A stretch of 5,241 nucleotides of DNA from an uncultured Bacteroidota bacterium (GTDB taxonomy: Bacteria; Bacteroidota; Bacteroidia; Chitinophagales; Chitinophagaceae): the NCBI GenBank assembly GCA_903912435.1, contig CAIWHI010000069.1, forward strand, positions 1-5,241, in the 5' to 3' direction. Shown in pieces: positions 3,241-5,241 of the stretch (position 1 is its first letter; the number at the start of each line of letters is the position of its first letter). Under the pieces are notes generated by a model. That model made no database searches. It saw only the letters and a program-made list of their open reading frames with translations, and had not been told where the DNA came from. A program made the position numbers and the translations under genes.

Positions 3241-5241
3241 TTCAGGCTTCTGAAATCTACTGGTACCAACTTGCTACAACCGGGCTCCTGCATAGTTACC
3301 CCATATATAACATCTACGGCAGCCATTGTTTGCTTATTGTGCGTCACGATAATAAACTGTGAGTTGTCTGAAAACTTACGTATCATCTGCGTGAACTTGC
3401 CTACATTGGCATCATCAAGTGGTGCATCCACCTCATCCAATATACAGAATGGGGCTGGCTTAATGAGATATATCGCAAACAAAAAGGCTGTAGAGGTCAA
3501 AGTTTTCTCCCCACCCGAAAGCTGAGTAAGGGTACTTGGCTTCTTGCCTTTAGGCTGGGCGTAGATTTCAATATTGCTATCTGCAAGATTTTCGGGGTCG
3601 GTAAGGCGGAGGTCGCAATTGTCTTCAGCCGTGAATAAAGCCTTAAATACCTGCACAAAATTGGTCCTCACCAGGTCGAAGGTTTCACTAAATTTAGCAT
3701 TGGCGGTGTTTTCAACTTCCTCAATAGTTGATAGTAGTGATTCTTTGGCATTTACCAGGTCATCACGCTGCTCTACAATAAAGTCATTACGTACCTTCAT
3801 TTCGTTATAAGCCTCAATAGCTGTAGGATTAATATCGCCCATATTCTCAAGGCGCTTTTTCATCTTTTCAGCCTCGGCTACCAGTTCATCCACTGTTTGG
3901 GTAGTTTTTCTATCCTCATCCAGTATCTCATCCAGCACCACCTTAAACTCAATATTCAGGCGTTCACTCATCCCGGCTACCTTTACTTTCATGGCGGCCA
4001 ATTTTTCTTTAATACCACCAAGTAGGTATTCCGATTGTTCTTTTTCCCTACGTTTCTGGTTTAGCTTTCCTTCCTGGGCAGTGATATTATTTCGCTCTTC
4101 ATAAAATGCCCTATCTTTTTCGTTTAGGGCTTTTTCTTCAGCTTCTTTGCGGCTCAGCAGGGTGTATAATTCGGTTTCACCGGTTTGCAGTAATTTCTCA
4201 GTATCGGTTAGTTGGGTACTTACCAACTGCAACTGGTCATTACTATTGCTAATTTGCTTTTTAAGGTCGTTGTATTGGTTATTCCTGAACCTTAGTTCCT
4301 GTCTTAGCCCATCAAGCTTACTATGCTGGCGGGTTACAGCTATATTTTGCTGGTTGAACTGCTGGGTAATATCATTATAAGCCTGTTCAACTGTGCGGAA
4401 ATCGGCCTCGGCATTTTTGATGTTTTGCTGCAGAGCATCAAGTTCAGCAGTTATCTTTTCCAGTTCGTCACGTGTCCCTAATATATTATCATGGGTCTGG
4501 TCTAGCTGGTCCTGTATGTCTTCAAGGCGTTTGTCACCGGTTTGGTTCAGGTGTTCAAAGTTTTCAATCTTATTGCCCAGGTTTACTATCTGGTTTTGCA
4601 GCTTGAATATTTCCTGGCGGGTTTGTTCTATAGCCTTGTCGTTTAATGACAGATTGAACCCTGCCAATTGCTTTTGAGTATCTGCTACCAATTGCTTGAG
4701 GCTGGTAGTGGTTTCAGTGAGTTCTACAATCTCTTTGGCTAGTCGCTCCAGATTTTTGGCACGACCTATTTTATTGCCTTCAAACAAACCTACCGAACCG
4801 CCACCAAGTGTATAATTGCCCCTTATCATTTTACCGTTTTTACCCACCAATACCTGCCCTTCTGCAAGATTGATACCTGTAATATCAGCACCATCATTGG
4901 TTATAAACACATGTCCTAAAAGGTGCCTTGCCAGGTCGGCATATTGTTCATCTACTGTCACCACATCAAGGGCCGCTACTGCGTCATTGATTGCAGTGGC
5001 TGACTTACTTTGCATTGCAGGTATATGACTCAGGATAAAAAAGTTGGCCTTACCCTTCTTGTTTTTATCCAATAGCGATACTGCCCTGGCGGCCTCATCG
5101 GTATTGGCAACTATATAGAAGTTAAGATAATTGTCGAGCACATTTTCGAGCGAGGTGCGGTATTCATTTTTCACTACAAATACATCCGACAGTAATGGTG
5201 CATTATTATCCCACTCCTTATTCTTTTTCAAGAATTTAATA
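3237..5241 (-). CDS. smc: Chromosome segregation protein SMC, hinge to C-terminus (5' end outside window)
   Basis: SMC is the dimeric ATPase of the bacterial condensin complex with ScpA and ScpB; it compacts and aligns the chromosome. The frame is open to the window edge (about 668 codons seen), so the TTG at 5231 is an internal Leu and the N-terminal head with Walker A is missing. Counting from that Leu: the hinge spans about residues 14-158, with the glycine-rich GNYTLGGGSVGLFEGNKIGR ending it. The returning coiled coil runs from about 160 to 460, rich in Gln, Glu, Lys and Leu. The conserved MGDINPTAIEAYNEMK begins at 464. The C-terminal head has the ABC signature LSGGEK at 571-576 (3521-3504), Walker B CILDEVD at 596-602 (Asp599, Glu600), D-loop APLDD, and the switch histidine in IVTHNK at 631. 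All ATPase residues of this half are intact. It converges with the Uma2 gene, sharing TTAA at the stops. Confidence 0.96.
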   Translation of the reverse strand, partial: IKFLKKNKEWDNNAPLLSDVFVVKNEYRTSLENVLDNYLNFYIVANTDEAARAVSLLDKNKKGKANFFILSHIPAMQSKSATAINDAVAALDVVTVDEQYADLARHLLGHVFITNDGADITGINLAEGQVLVGKNGKMIRGNYTLGGGSVGLFEGNKIGRAKNLERLAKEIVELTETTTSLKQLVADTQKQLAGFNLSLNDKAIEQTRQEIFKLQNQIVNLGNKIENFEHLNQTGDKRLEDIQDQLDQTHDNILGTRDELEKITAELDALQQNIKNAEADFRTVEQAYNDITQQFNQQNIAVTRQHSKLDGLRQELRFRNNQYNDLKKQISNSNDQLQLVSTQLTDTEKLLQTGETELYTLLSRKEAEEKALNEKDRAFYEERNNITAQEGKLNQKRREKEQSEYLLGGIKEKLAAMKVKVAGMSERLNIEFKVVLDEILDEDRKTTQTVDELVAEAEKMKKRLENMGDINPTAIEAYNEMKVRNDFIVEQRDDLVNAKESLLSTIEEVENTANAKFSETFDLVRTNFVQVFKALFTAEDNCDLRLTDPENLADSNIEIYAQPKGKKPSTLTQLSGGEKTLTSTAFLFAIYLIKPAPFCILDEVDAPLDDANVGKFTQMIRKFSDNSQFIIVTHNKQTMAAVDVIYGVTMQEPGCSKLVPVDFRSLN

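Noticed and set aside
4147..4677. Ser/Cys/Trp-rich + strand open frames opposite the SMC coiled coil
   Set aside because: The composition is what the antisense of Gln/Glu/Lys-rich coiled-coil codons gives, with no domain pattern.
5229..5231. TTG at 5231 as the start of a short SMC-like protein
   Set aside because: The frame continues upstream to the window edge (ATT AAA TTC), and the sequence begins just before an SMC hinge. It is the interior of a full smc gene.

Overview
The window looks like a chromosomal housekeeping stretch from a member of the Bacteroidota, most likely a Chitinophagaceae or Sphingobacteriia-type bacterium. The evidence is several Bacteroidota-type -7 boxes (TAnnTTTG) close in front of genes, the near absence of purine-rich Shine-Dalgarno sites, moderate-to-low GC, and the gene families present: a short TruB without a PUA domain, a DUF2061 membrane protein, a secreted CarboxypepD_reg-like protein and a small acyl-CoA-binding protein. 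The assignment is inference from these features, not from a database search.

Layout, left to right. The + strand opens with the last 60 codons of a proline dehydrogenase (1-183). A 161-base convergent spacer follows, filled with degenerate 7-base repeats that start at the stop codon of each flanking gene. Four genes then lie on the - strand and are transcribed right to left: acyl-CoA-binding protein (2483-2223), secreted CarboxypepD_reg-like protein (2130-1426), DUF2061 membrane protein (1344-1093) and tRNA pseudouridine synthase truB (1037-345). The spacers are 92, 81 and 55 bases. A clean RNA hairpin lies between the first two genes and a weaker one between the second and third. There is a good promoter in front of the acyl-CoA-binding gene and a -7 box directly in front of truB. 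The genes are therefore probably several short units, not one tight operon.

A 175-base divergent promoter region (2484-2658) separates this block from a + strand Uma2-family (DUF820) PD-(D/E)XK nuclease-like gene (2659-3240). That gene meets the C-terminal part of the chromosome-segregation ATPase gene smc (- strand, 3237 to the window edge) tail to tail, and the two stop codons share the palindrome TTAA.

The genes do not form one pathway. Proline catabolism, tRNA modification, acyl-CoA handling and chromosome condensation are separate functions. I found no tRNA, rRNA, CRISPR array, insertion sequence or defence cluster. The points most worth a second look are the heptad arrays at the two converging 3' ends, the strand-specific hairpin before the TTG-started secreted protein, and the lone Uma2 gene abutting smc.
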